Shown piece by piece: positions 1-12,000 of a DNA stretch of 64,000 bases; within the stretch, counting starts at the first letter, position 1; the number at the start of each line of letters is the position of its first letter. The notes below the pieces were generated by a model that saw only the letters and a program-made list of their open reading frames with translations, made no database searches and was not told the origin of the DNA. Source of the DNA: Pomacea canaliculata (Eukaryota; Mollusca; Gastropoda; Architaenioglossa; Ampullariidae); NCBI RefSeq assembly GCF_003073045.1, contig NC_037600.1, positions 16,012,352 through 16,076,351 on the forward strand, written 5' to 3'. Position numbers and translations under genes: made by a program.

Positions 1-1282
1 GATGGTTCAACTGTCTCTCCTAATACACTGAGACAAGGCAGGCTACTTTGACATGGCTTACCCTGTACCATTATTTGTTTAGTAAATAGCATTAGTAAAT
101 ATTACTTCTGTTTACTTTTACTGTCATGTTTAATAATAAATTTGGTGTATATAGCACCACCATCAAAGGTTGGCTCTAATGCTTTATAAAAACAAAAACA
201 ACATACATCATAATAATAGGAGCTGGTCTTGCAGCAAGGAGTTGATTGCAGGCCAGTTAGTGTTGCTACTCATGTAGAGAAGGATGTGACTGCCATCAGC
301 ATAGATGCAGTATGCAGCTTTGTCATTGCATGGCATATTTAAACAATAATGTTCTACTTTGAAAAGTAGCTGATCTTATTTTTGTATGGAAGTGCAACTT
401 GCATTCTTTGGTGCAGGGGGCTAACTTTTGTAGACTTTCATGTTTGCATTAAATTATGCCATTGCATAGGCATGTGTACGTGCACATAACACATGTGCCA
501 TCAGGACTGCCTCAAACTTAGGACATGTTGTGAAACACTAATAATACCAAGTTAATGGTGTGATGTGGAGCAGTGCTTCGTCTGCCACCAGCTGTGGTTT
601 TATATTTACACAGTGTGTTCTAGGTATATTTACACAAGATTGTTGTGCTTTATGATACTAGTTGAGAGATGTTGCCCCCAATATCTTTTCCATTTTCTTT
701 ACCTGGTTTCATTAAATGTTAATTTTATTGACCTGTAATTGAGTTTTATACAAAATCATCAAGGGACCAGATAGTGATAAATTTTAAATTCTCAAAGTGA
801 CCATTGTTGAGCCTACATAGACAGTCTAGGAAATCATTTATTTTCATGGTCTAGTTCTGCAGTTACAAATAATAGCAACAGTAAATCCTCACACTGCAAT
901 ATGATATGAGTATCTTGCTTTTTATCTAACAGACTTCCCCCTTTTTTTTGTTACTGTTTACACTAGGTAGTGTTTACAGTGACTAGTGTAGTTGATATTT
1001 GAGATGACTTGCTTGCAGATCATATAAACCACATTTTACTCTCTAGGTCATATTGAACTAAAGTGTGTGATGATTGCACACATTTTCAGTTTGTGTACTT
1101 GTCATGCAAAATTTGTGTGGACATGCGTGTGTTTGCATCCAGCTCATTATCTTAGCAATCTCACCTCTTGTCACATTTTGTGGAAGAATGGATATTCCCC
1201 CCAAAGTTACCCCTAGGTTATAGCTCATATACCCTTTGATGTTAGTTCTGTATTTATCGTACAAAATTGTGTATGTTGCCAG
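1..1282 (+). other. NPDC1 intron (no exon recognised)
   Basis: This is the AT-rich sequence upstream of the first recognisable NPDC1 exon. A splice acceptor ends at 1282, so it should be the 3' part of an intron. I looked for the expected transmembrane-segment exon on the plus strand and saw none, so the 5' exons probably lie outside the window. I see no repeat with clear boundaries here. Confidence 0.6.
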
Positions 1283-2499
1283 GTACCACAAAAGTAAGAA
1301 AGCAGCCACAAGTGTGGAGTACCCAGCTTATGGGGTCACTGGCCCCACAAAAGACCGCCTCCCTTCCCCAGGTGACAGGAAGTTGGCACAAAGCGCACAA
1401 ATGTACCACTATCAGCACCAGAAGCAGCAGATGATTGCTATGGAGAAGTGAGTGGCAAGTCTGGACTTCTCCAGCTCTTAACAGCATTCTGGTTGCCAAA
1501 AATAACGCAAGAGGTAGTTCACCTCTAAGTAGGAAAAGAAATAACAGGGAGAGAAAGAATTTGTCGCAAATTATAACTGACTAGCTTTAATATGACTTTA
1601 ATGAGCAGAATAATAGTGCAGAATAATTTAATTTAAAAATGATTGCAGTGGAGCAACAGTAACAAAAGATTCCATTAACTTGTGAAACTGTCTGCAGAGC
1701 TAATGGTGATATGAAACATGATGCATCTGATGACGAGTCGGAAGAAGACAACGTGGAGGGTGACTACACTGTCTATGAATGCCCTGGTCTTGCACCGGTT
1801 CGTTTTTTTTTTTTTTTTATTAAACTTTCTGAGGCAGTTATGCAATTGGTTAATCCATCAACTTTCATTTGGATTGTTGCTAAGCACTACTTTGCAATTT
1901 TTAGCACCAATTTTATCAGTTCTGTCTGTTGAAAATATAAGCAGATTTATGGACATCAGTCATGGATGTTGCATGTGAGTAGCTGGCTTGCCTTCATTGT
2001 TTTAATCCAACTTTATTTTGATGCTATATTTAAATCTACAGGATTTCATGCAGATTTAATTGCAACATGCATAGTTCAGTAAGTGCAAATGTCACTGAAA
2101 GCATCTAAAGGGCTTAAGAGAAGTTTTTAATCTCGTATACCTCCAAATAAATACTGTTAAAAACATAGTTTAGTGCAGGTTATGGCAGGGATTTAAGAAA
2201 AAATCATAAATAACCACTCACAGATATGCCTAGAATGGAACTTCAGTCAAGTGCAGGGTACTGCAAATAGCATTGTTGGTGAGGATACGGTTTATGACTG
2301 TTTGGCAGCAACTCATAGAATCAGGATTTGTTGAGGGATCTTTTATGGACTTCAGAAACTACATTCTCTCCTGAGGGCTATTCATCATTGACTGTTTCAG
2401 ACAGGAGAGATGGAGGTCAAGAACCCTCTTTTTCGAGGGGAGGACACTCCCAGCACCCCAAATAATGATGACACCCAGCGGCCAGCTGGGGGCAACTAG
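1283..2499 (+). CDS. NPDC1: NPDC1, neural proliferation differentiation and control protein 1, C-terminal exons (5' partial)
   Basis: Three exons join in frame: 1283-1447, 1698-1797 and 2401-2499, with stop TAG at 2497-2499. The first exon encodes YHKSKKAATSVEYPAYG and then RKLAQSAQMYHYQHQ. The second contains an acidic run (ASDDESEEDNVEGD) followed by YTVYECPGLAP. The third begins TGEMEVKNPLF. This order of motifs (LAQSAxMYHYQHQ, acidic stretch, FTVYECPGLAPTGEMEV.NPLF) is the signature of the cytoplasmic tail of NPDC1, a single-pass membrane protein linked in vertebrates to neural differentiation and reported to bind cell-cycle and transcription factors. The signal peptide, extracellular part and membrane segment are not in the window. 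Donors at 1448 (gtgagt) and 1798 and acceptors tctgcag and tgtttcag are canonical. The C-terminus (GEDTPSTPNNDDTQRPAGGN) is shorter than the vertebrate one. Identification is firm; the 5' extent is unknown. Confidence 0.93.
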
Positions 2500-5025
2500 G
2501 ACAACTGGGTGGCAGCAAGAGTCGGCTTCTGCACCATGACCTCTGTCCTCTCTTCAAATAGGGAGCACCTGTGGTTATCACCATGGCAACAGTTTCTTCC
2601 CCTCCCCTCAACCATGACGGCTGTTTTTCCCTCCCCTTGTTTTTCCCTCTCTTGCCCTAGTCCTGTGTTTCAACTCTTACCCGTCTTGTGAACCTTTGTG
2701 TGGTGACAGTAATTGTCCAGACAAGCATATATATGTACATATAAATGTATCTTTCTCCATGGAAATGAGACATCCACATTCCTGCATTTGTTTTAAGCCT
2801 TCTCTTGGTTTGAGAAATGTTTGTAAGGACAACTGATTGTTTTACAGAGTTTTTCCTTATTTTTCAATTCTGGTGATGGATAATTTTGTTTTATTTTTGG
2901 TAAGGATTTTACTTTTACAGTGTGCTTTTGCACAGTAATACAGATGGTTCTTCTGTACTTTTTTAAAGAGCGGGACCTTTTGTTGATCAAGTGACAGTAT
3001 TCTCAAAGACTTGTTTAGATTTGGGGTGGGGAAAGTCATGAAATCCTGAAGTATCCATACAGATTTAACAGCCACACATAGAACTTCACATTCCACTTGC
3101 CTCATGGTACTTGTAGTTCCAGATTATCTGCGATATAAAAGATGAAGTGTGTGCACAAACACTTAACAGTTATTTATTTATCAAGATGGGTACCATGATT
3201 GTCCATACTTTTTTTATCTAGTACATTCTGGAATAAGGAAAAATAACTTGTACTTCTTGACAAGGGACTCGTGATGCCTAGGTAAGATTTGAAGATTTTT
3301 ACTTATTTCAAATTTCTACATCTTTCCATGACAGTGATGCTGAATCGGACCTTTTCACTCATGACCAACTTAAGCATTTAACCATTCAATTTAAGCATTT
3401 ACTTTTTTTGCATTGATGTATTATTCTGAGGTCAGTAGAAACAGTAGGTTTATGGGGCTTTGTGTTTCTTGTCCTAATTTGACTGCAATAGAGAATGTTA
3501 TTTAAAGATGTGAATTCAGCCAGAAAAAAATGACTTGTCACCAGTTTGTAGTGTTTATCTTTAACTTTGAGCAGTAGGATTTTCTCTCCCCACCCACCTT
3601 CCTCTGTGCGTGCATGCACACAATTTTTTTTGTTTTTGTGGTGATGGTATGCCTCATTCCATGCTGTACCAACATTTCATCTGCCTGTATTTATTTATTA
3701 ATGTTGATATAAATACATATGTACAGAAGTTGACATGGATTAGGGGTATTCAGATCTCTAATGTTACAAAGCAATGCAGATTCTGTTGTAATGAGTTACG
3801 ACAATACTTCCTGAAGTAATCTGACTGATAAAATGGAGATCTACAAAATCAGAGTTTCATATTTGCTTATGTTCCAGTTTGTTTCTGCAGCATTTTCGTT
3901 GAGTTTTATCCCTTTATTTATTGTTGTTTTTGTTTAAGTCGGTCGAAGATGTGGACCTGCATAGACATTACAGACAGATCTCAGAAACATTACTGAGTCA
4001 AAAAGGGATCTTAATACTAGTTAAATGCTGCTATAACTGTATTGCTAAAGCAGCCTAAAACCGATCATACCAAGGTTGTGCCAACAGGGAGTCCTGCAAG
4101 AACTAATTAATGCAATAATGTGTTGTTAAATATGCAGGATTTTAAAATAGACTATTGAAATTGTTGTTGATTGTCACGATGACAATGTTTGATTGATCAT
4201 GATGGCATGTAGAAATGCAGCAGAGGGGCTTCTCTGTGTTGAGTTTTTTTTTTCAAATTCATTTTGCATTTGAGGAGGAGTAATGGTCTCAGACCCTTTT
4301 TTTAAGTTTCCATGACCAGCAGCTGGAGAAATTGGTAAACTGCATTCTGTTCACCTCCAAAGTTTAAAGCAGCAGTTGGATACTTTTTAAAAATATATTC
4401 TACAGAAAATAGATGGGTGACCAATATGTGTCTTTTTAAACCCAGGTGGGCTTTTTTCATTTACATTTCTGTTTCTGCATTTACTAGAGATCAGACTTTG
4501 GCTGTAAAAAGCTCAACACAGACTTGGAAATATTGTACATAGTGTTGATACATATGGTCACAATTTTATGCTGCATTTCTAGGGATTTGTGATTGTTTGG
4601 AGGGTCCAAAACTAAGACATCAGCTAAGAAAACTGCACTTCTGAAAGTTAACGAGTTAGCATAATGAGCATGACATCTCTGTTCTGCAAGACAAAACACA
4701 ACTGAGTAAAGTTTCTTTTGGTTTTGTGACTGTTGCTGTCAAGATTTCAACAGACCTAGTTTCTTTCCTTTAGGAATAGACCATGTATGCACCATTAGCC
4801 TAGGTTTTTGTGACCTCTAGCCATCGCCTACCCTACACATACACACCCCACTTTGTCAGTGTCTATGGGCAGATCTTTGTGCTCAGAGCCACCCATTTAC
4901 CTGTCTACTGCAAAGTTACAACTTGGAGGTATGGTTCTGAACTCCACCAAAAATGTGAAAGAAAGCTTTCTCCAATGGACCCTGGTATCTCAGCAATATG
5001 AAATAAAACTTTCAGTAGTGCAGCC
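2500..5025 (+). other. Probable NPDC1 3' untranslated region
   Basis: No coding exon was recognised between the NPDC1 stop and an AATAAA at 5002-5007, and the short open frames here resemble nothing known. The simplest reading is a 3'UTR of about 2.5 kb, though several earlier AT-rich sites could also end the transcript. Confidence 0.45.
5002..5007 (+). terminator. Candidate NPDC1 polyadenylation signal AATAAA
   Basis: A canonical hexamer on the coding strand lies downstream of the NPDC1 stop and just before a SINE inserted between the two converging genes. Choice among candidates is by position only. Confidence 0.4.
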
Positions 5026-5086
5026 ATGCTTTTATGTGAGTTTTTGTGTGTGTAAGACAGAATGTGCATATGTTAAGAGGGGAGAG

Positions 5087-5241
5087 GGGAATTGGTGTTT
5101 TACATCAAGCCAGCAACTAAGGCTAAAACAGATGCCACATGCAGAGAAAGAACAGCATGCCCGAGACAAAAGCTGAACCCAGGACAGCCAACCCTCGATG
5201 TATTGGTGAGAATTGCTAACAACTGCTCCACTTGACTGCCA
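5087..5241 (-). mobile_element. tRNA-derived SINE, copy 1
   Basis: This copy shares a long body with the copies at 8150, 37210 and 37450. The shared blocks are ttggtgttttac, agccagcaactaaggct, acagatgccacatgcagaga and aacagcatgccc. It runs on the minus strand, because the tRNA-like head (A-box-like block near the right end, B-box-like ggttca) is at the right. It is diverged and has lost part of the middle relative to the 37210 copy. It lies between the converging 3' ends of NPDC1 and SNAPIN. Confidence 0.7.
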
Positions 5242-5327
5242 GTGCACACATTAAAAAGGCTATAGAATTAACATAAGCTGAAAATTTGACATTCAGACTG
5301 CAAGATCACAGGTAAGATTAAAAATAG

Positions 5328-5333
5328 TTTATT
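5328..5333 (-). terminator. Candidate SNAPIN polyadenylation signal
   Basis: TTTATT on the plus strand reads AATAAA on the SNAPIN strand, about 530 bases past its stop codon. TTTATT also occurs nearer the stop, around 5513, so the true site may be earlier. Confidence 0.4.
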
Positions 5334-5862
5334 GTTTTTTTTACACATGAATCCACTAAAAAATGAGAAGTAGTAATCTTAATCACTTCCAACACTACAA
5401 ACATTTTCTTTCAACAATAACAAGTCCAGTGGGTCCTATTTCAGGAAGTATTACTCACAAATGAGCAAAAATGAAAATGGAATCGTTCATTTTTTACATG
5501 CTGTCTTTTTTTTTTTATTCCTTTTTTCACCCACCTTTGCGAATGTAAACTTGTTGATTACTACAACTCTACTTAAGTTCTGCAATAATATTAATTTTGT
5601 GCCTAGTCATCTTACAGAAGCTTTATTCAAATGTTGACATGATGCTACAAAACTAAATCTTAAATCTCAACACATTTTTTTGTAGGACTGCATCTGACCA
5701 GAATACTTGAAATATTGCACGTACACGCACATTCATGAATGTGTACATTTCGCTTCACTTCAGAACATGGTAGCTCAACTCAAACTATTCAGTTTTTGCA
5801 ACATAACATGCTTGCACACAATAGCCGTCCATGGTGTGATCTTTGGTTTGTATGCACGCCCC

Positions 5863-8107
5863 TTACTTAAGCTGAGCAGAGGCGGGCGGGTCCAGCATTG
5901 TTTTGCGTCGTGCTGTTTCCTTGGAGACATTATTCTGAAGTTTGTGCAGTCTTTCCTGTACAGTGAGAAATACAATCAAGGACACAATCTTACACAGTTA
6001 TTACAATGTTAACATAACCTGTTTTGTTTGCTTCGTGAATGAAGAAGTGAATGCACGCAATCATGTAACTTCAGTGACAAAGGATAGCATCTTTTATGCT
6101 TTTATGCTTGTTTCTTTTATTTATTTGTACTCCAAAAACTTGCTGGCTAAACCAACGCAAATGGGTTGTTACAATCTCAACAAAAGCCACACTACCTGCA
6201 CATTCTGCAATATGCTGTTCACCAGCATGACACGGCGGCGAGAATTGTTGAGTTTCTTAACATACGGCTCCAGCTCTACAGGCGTGGCCTCACTTTCTGA
6301 AATCTTCTTAAGGTCTGCATTTTAAACACAGTAAGCATTTCTTCTTGAGAGTTGAGTGATTTTAAAAATCTGTGCCATAGATATGCCTAAACTATAATTC
6401 TGTGCAACAGACAAAACTTATTACGGGACAAACTGAAGAATCATTAAATTATCAGTCAACAGTGCAACTCAGTCTTAGACATAAAAGAAATCATCCTAGA
6501 TATTTATAGCTTAATTTAAAACTGCATGACCACCAAGAAATAATAATTCCCATGGAAAAGAACCAGTCAAAATTCCTTGAAGACTTCATGCATCTTCAAT
6601 CTTACATAATGTGGCTGAGATTGTGTTGACCACAGGCATCCATCAAGGCTGCACTTCAACTTACCATCACAGAGGCTATCAATCTGCTGTCTGAGTTCTA
6701 TCTGACTTTCTCTGCAAAATGCAAACAGTACATTCATCTTTCTTTTCATTCTTCTACCTGCACTTAATATTTTTTATTTTAGAAATATTTCTTCCCAACA
6801 CACTTCACTACTCTCCTCATTATTGAGGTGTTCACAGGTTTCAAAATATTCTCTTCTTTTATCTTCACCACTGTGGGCAGTCCCACATCCTACCCTTTTC
6901 CCCTTGCACTCAAATGACAAATTACTGTGAACCTAAACTAACAGATCAGATTTATATATCTATGAACGGAACTTTGCTATACTCAAGATCCACATCTATT
7001 ATTCTGCCTGTGCAGTTCTTATTCAGAGGAAGGCCTGCTTCAAAGGATCAAAGATAAATTCAGAGGAGGACTTGCTGCCTTGAAGGCACCAAGTACTGCT
7101 GCTTTTCAGGAGATCCTAGTCTTTACTATCATTAAGGACCCTGTTAAATGGGAAGATATTCATGGAAGGACCACTTCCACTATTTGTGACTTACTAGATC
7201 TTCCCACTTTGGTTAGTTCTATTTAGTCCCAACCTCAGTCATAATTTTCTGCATCCAGATCTAACTGCCTATCCAAGTTAACAATCGTCACTAACAGCAA
7301 ATACTTTGCACCAAACCTATAATGCATTATGGCAAGCCTGCATGGTTTGGTAAAGTACTCCAGAAAGCCATAAACGTTGCAGACCTATTAACTCTAAAGA
7401 AAAGAGGCCAAGAAGATAAGCATCTTAGGCAAAGAAAATTGGCTTCTATGAAAAGAAATATGATACTAGCTACTGTTAAAGTCAAAACAGAATATTGAAA
7501 CAAGCTTAGGAGTTGGAAAGCCATTAACCAACTAACCTAATAGAATTTCTGACAAACTAGTTCCATAATTGCAATGTATCCTCTAAAGTTGTTAATACAA
7601 CTGTTAATGAGTTTGTTTCTGACAACGAGATTCGAAAGAAAACAATTTTAATAACATTAAAAAGCTAACTGCAAACTAATAACAAACGGGTTGCTTACCC
7701 TCTCACTGTATGTGAGAAAGTAAATTTAATACCGATTTACATTTGTCTCTTCCTCCACGTAAACAAGATGCCTGTGCAATTTAAATTGTTGATTAACTAT
7801 TCATCTTTCCCCATTTATTTTTAAAGAAAAAGTGTATAAACATGCTTCATTCTAATAAACAATAAACATCAGTTTATCCACAAGTTAAAAGAATGTCACA
7901 CGAGTCACGCGCCGACGCTGTTTCGACATTTGTTTTTCTCGCCGAATAAATAAACAGCTCGTACCTTACTGTTTTCACTCTATCGTCGATTTCATCAACG
8001 GCAGGTTTTAGAAGCTCAAACAGTCCATTTGCAAGGGCATCTCTTTTTCTGGAATCCAAGGAGGCTTCTGCCTCTTTAGCAGACGGCATCCTGTTGACTT
8101 CCGCCAT
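5863..8107 (-). CDS. SNAPIN: SNAPIN, SNARE-associated protein / BLOC-1 and BORC subunit
   Basis: Four exons join in frame on the minus strand: 8107-7965 (ATG at 8107-8105), 6711-6665, 6314-6196 and 5955-5863 (TAA). The product is 133 aa; human SNAPIN is 136. Diagnostic stretches are RDALANGLFELLKPAVDEID, RESQIELRQQIDSLC, VELEPYVKKLNNSRRRVMLV and LQNNVSKETARRKTMLD. These match the SNAPIN coiled-coil helices in order, including the LEPYVKKL..SRRRV.LVN core. In known systems SNAPIN is a small helical subunit of BLOC-1 and BORC, acting in lysosome-related organelle biogenesis, lysosome positioning and synaptic vesicle priming. All splice sites are GT-AG. The start codon is fixed by a TISU-like element around the ATG and the SNAPIN-like length. 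Downstream of BAG6 on the same strand, convergent with NPDC1. The large intron 1 (6712-7964) contains AT-rich and possibly decayed sequence. Confidence 0.96.
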
Positions 8108-8111
8108 CTTG
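8100..8111 (-). promoter_or_regulatory. TISU / YY1-like element over the SNAPIN start codon
   Basis: On the SNAPIN strand the start context is CAAGATGGCGGA. This matches 11 of 12 positions of the TISU consensus SAASATGGCGGC (Translation Initiator of Short 5'UTR), which doubles as a YY1 site in vertebrates. The following GCGGAAGT also resembles an ETS core. TISU genes have very short 5'UTRs, which fits the presence of a SINE only about 43 bp upstream of the ATG. Function here is inferred. Confidence 0.55.
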
Positions 8112-8149
8112 CTAACAGCGTCAGCCTTCAATTTACTTCCCTTGCACAG

Positions 8150-8285
8150 ACTGGATGTCCTGGGTTCAGATCTCGTCTTGGGCACACTGTTTTTTTTTTT
8201 CTCTGCATGTGGCATCTGTTTACAGAGTTGGCTGCCTTGCCGTGATATAGCCTTGGTTGCTGGCTCAGTTTAAAACATCTAATGT
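8150..8285 (+). mobile_element. tRNA-derived SINE, copy 4 (5'-truncated)
   Basis: The plus strand carries the SINE body: gtcctgggttcagatctcg (B-box side), then ctctgcatgtggcatctgtt, tgatatagcc and ggttgctggctc. The A-box end of the tRNA-like head is missing, so the copy is 5' truncated or decayed. It begins about 43 bp upstream of the SNAPIN ATG and is followed within 25 bp by a hAT MITE. Confidence 0.72.
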
Positions 8286-8309
8286 TCCGAGCAATGGTGT
8301 ACATACTGC

Positions 8310-8470
8310 CAGGCCAGTTCTTAGCCCCCGCGGGGCCCGAGGCAAAGGGCATGTGCGGGGCCCTCACGCCACGATCACACGGTTTTAGTTGGGATCTAAA
8401 GTCACATATCAATCAAAAGCGCGGGGCCCTAGGCAGATGCCTCGTCCGCCTGCCCCTAAGCACGGCCCTG
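8310..8470. mobile_element. hAT-type MITE with perfect 8-bp target duplication
   Basis: A 161-bp non-coding element has imperfect terminal inverted repeats: CAGGCCAGTTCTTAG at the left, and the right end reads CAGGGCCGTGCTTAG when reversed. The inner sequence is GC-rich, with ggggccc blocks on both sides. It is flanked by identical 8-bp direct repeats CATACTGC at 8302-8309 and 8471-8478. Termini starting CAG and an 8-bp duplication are typical of hAT elements. It carries no transposase and so is non-autonomous. It sits in the SNAPIN upstream region. Confidence 0.85.
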
Positions 8471-8985
8471 CATACTGCACACGATATCTTTGGCCTTGGC
8501 TATCGCATGAAGAAATTTTTTTTTTTTTTTTTTTTTTAAAGAAGTTACAAGTTTGGGTCTTATTAAATGAAGAATACTAAAGACGTCAGTGAGAAAGGTT
8601 TTTGTCACTTGTTGACCAGACCAGCTGAACGTTTATACTGGTCCATTGATGGGCAGACGTTGTGGCTGACAATTAAGGCTCACCACACCACTTAGGCCTG
8701 AGAATTCTTTATTAACGAGAGGTAATGTAAGCAAGACATTTTTTTTTCTGTTCAGCCCTTGCCCTTATGCGTAGGTCCACTTCTCCATGTTTGGTAGCTA
8801 ATTCGTACTCTGACCACCTCCGTGTCGACCACCCTGTACCGTGCTCCATACTAAGTCATTGATCTTACATTCTGTGTAGGAGATTCAAGCACTTGAGTTT
8901 TTTGTTTTTTTTTTAATAAAAACGTTTTCTCTTATACGCAACTGAAAATTTAAGGCCTTTTCAACACAAGAGATAGAACTGAATT
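8471..8985. other. Intergenic gap between BAG6 3' end and SNAPIN
   Basis: The stretch holds long T runs (8516-8537, 8902-8914) and no recognisable gene. It is the remainder of the gap between the BAG6 polyadenylation region and the SNAPIN promoter. Confidence 0.5.
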
Positions 8986-8998
8986 TTTGTAAAAGCAC

Positions 8999-9004
8999 TT
9001 TATT
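8999..9004 (-). terminator. Candidate BAG6 polyadenylation signal
   Basis: TTTATT on the plus strand is AATAAA on the BAG6 strand. It is the last good hexamer before the SNAPIN upstream repeats, and would give a 3'UTR of about 3.6 kb. Earlier hexamers could be used as alternatives. Confidence 0.45.
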
Positions 9005-12000
9005 AATGTAGACCGAGAATGGATGCCATAGTTTAATACCGTCTGTCTTCTAACCCCAAACAAAAAAAAAGTCATGCATGATAAAGCACATTCTTTAACT
9101 TAGCAAAAGAGTCACATGCAAAACAAAACAAACTGAAATCCCCTCCATTCTCTTGGTTAAAAGCAAAACACTAGCAGAGTGCAAGAACACTCATCAGTCT
9201 GTGGGGGCTTTCTAAGCACCCACAAGTTGGTGGTGCATTTTTCCTCTATTTCTTTCACGTTCTGTCAAATATTGCTACCTTTGGTGTTACATAGCACCAC
9301 AGAACCTGAGCAGCTGCACAGTGTGGTCAGCATCAGAAACCACCTGGGGTTGCAATGATTGTATGATGTGCACTGACTGTGGGTCTGGGAACGGTATCAG
9401 ACCCATACACCCGGTCCAGGACCTTTTCCTCCTCAGCCCAGAAACAGCAAAACCACATGACATTTGTAGTCCAGTACTTTGAAATGATATTCTTAACCTT
9501 ACTATTTATAGTAATGAAAGAAATTGCTGACCTTTATGTCCCCCCCCCCAACACACACACCCTCTTACAGATGCTGGTCATCGGAAAGAAGGTAAAGGAT
9601 TGGTGTCTCAACAAATTTTGTCACAATGAACACTTTCAACACACACCAGTAAGCATTATCTTTGAACTTAAACATTATAATGTTCCAAAATTTATTCAAC
9701 CAGAAAACTGTACAGACAAATGAATATGTACAAAATCTGCATCACCCTAAAACCATATGGTAAGGAAGGTGTCAGGCATGGATTATAATTGTTACACAAA
9801 TACATAAATAAAAATAATAACACTGTTGCCTTCCTCTAAAGACAGTTCACCCTGTTCTTAATTTATATCTCAATTCAACCAATCTACTGAAGACAGGACA
9901 CATTTAACTTTGGTACAATGGTATGAGCTGTTGCAATGAGAATGCTTTACTCTTTAACACTTTAGGGGACATATCTGGCAGAGCACTCATGCACACACCC
10001 GCACAAAAATCATGTGAGAGAGAAATGCTGCATTTTCTTCTAAATAACATGGAAATAAATAGGAGATGGGAAAAAACTTTTACTTGAAATTTTTTTTTTA
10101 ATGAGGCAGCAAGACCTTCAGAATGACAAACCCATTCTTCTTTTTGAATCTGCTGATGTAACTAAAGCACATGACAGCTCATTAATGCAGAACAGTTCAA
10201 TCTGATGTGCACTGTACAACCTGTCTACCCTGAAGATACATAAACATTCACTTTCAAAATGAAGCTATTCTTTTCATTTTTAAGTCGCATTGACAGCTGC
10301 AGTCACACAGTTCCCAGCCGAATCAAGAAAACTACTATAGGGGTTTTGTTAGGTGAGGATTAAATCAAATCTTGACTGTATTACTTTTGTCAGAATAACT
10401 ACATCAAAGAAATACAAACATTAGGATGCACATGATTAATTTTACACAAATGGCTATGGAACAAACATGCTTGGCACGATTTTTATTTTTAATATGCCAG
10501 ACAATCCCAGCAATCACACTTCACAAAATTATAAGGAGATTTACTGCTTTTATTGGAAGTAATTTGACTGAAGACTACTTGGATTTCACAGCGCTCTCAA
10601 GTTCAGTCCTCGATAAAACTTTCTCCAATTTAAAAGGGGCACTAAAAATATGCAGACAACTAAAAGTGACCACAAAAGTTCATTGCAGGCTTTTGTTTTC
10701 AAAGCTTTCTTACTTAAAGAAATATTTCAAGTCATGGCCAAAACAAATCTGCAGTACAAGAGATGAAGGACAAACAAAAATATGGGGAAAAACATTTTCA
10801 GAGGTGCTGTAAAAAAATCATTTCTCAGGATGTGCTGTTTTTTTTAAAAAAAAAGCATGTAATGATAAAACAAACAAAAATAAGTTCAGAACTCATGTCA
10901 CATATTAAAAACATATATTCCTTTACATAAGCCTATACAACTGCCTTCTTTGTTTCAAAGTTATTCCTACGCAACTTTTGATGACAAAGTATGCAAGGCT
11001 GGAGTTATAGTTCTATGCAAATTCACATTTGTTAGTACTGAAATAATGAATACATAATCCAAATATTCTTTTTCTGCGTCCTTAATGATTTGAAAAAAAA
11101 ATATAATTAATCCCTGCCCTACATTCTATGAATAAAACTCCTTTTTCGCCCATTCCAGCAACAGTCTGCAGCTTAAGAAGGGCTTCATGTCATCAAAAAT
11201 TCTCATATCATGAAATCTGATGCCACATATATGAAAACATTACAACATGGATATGACAAAAAGACAAAGCAATGGTATTAAAATGGAATCCTACTGCAGA
11301 GGCTCCAAGAAACAGGTTCCTTAGTAGCAAGATTCAAGAAAAAGTCACTCTCGAAAGTGAAATTTGCATACATCAGTATGTCTGCCAAGTTGCATGGTGG
11401 GTGTCCTGAAAGAGGATCACAGCCTCACAACCTACAACATTAAAGTCAAATATCGATGTGCCATTTGATGCCTAACACAAATTTTGACATCAAAGTGAGG
11501 TTGGTTACTCTGACAGTAGGATGGCCTTCAGTGTAGCAAAGGCAGCAGACACTTTTTTTTTGGGGGGGAGGGGAGGGGATGTGTTTGGGGGGGAAAAGGT
11601 AAAGGTTGCCTCCAAGTTTTTTGTTTTTATTTGGTTATTGGGGAGTTAGAGACGCTAGAACCAGATTTCTCAGTGCAAGCTTCTTGTGAGGGTAATCCCC
11701 ATCTCTCCTTTGCCTTACTTTACATGAAGCCAGGAATTGACAGATGAATCAACTGAGAGAAGTTTCTTGCACCACAGAACAGCAAAGTGCCATGCCTCCA
11801 GGTTCAGATGCAAGTTTTAACCACCTGGCTATCCGCTTCCCCAAACATGCATTTCAAAACAAACAGGCATTTAAAAAAATAGAATAGAAGACAGACCCTG
11901 ACCTGCAGAAATGAATGAAAATTTATAGCCAACTTTGGTTGTACTGTTTAGAAAGTAACATGTTGCTTGCCACCAGGTCCTTTCCGCTCTTTTTGTGACT

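Noticed and set aside
8150-8285. Possible tRNA gene, from B-box-like sequence
   Set aside because: It is part of a repeated SINE body with degenerate promoter boxes; no cloverleaf with intact acceptor and anticodon arms.
10426-10812. 128-codon open frame on the plus strand
   Set aside because: No recognisable protein features, in the AT-rich BAG6 3'UTR, no splice or start context; chance frame.
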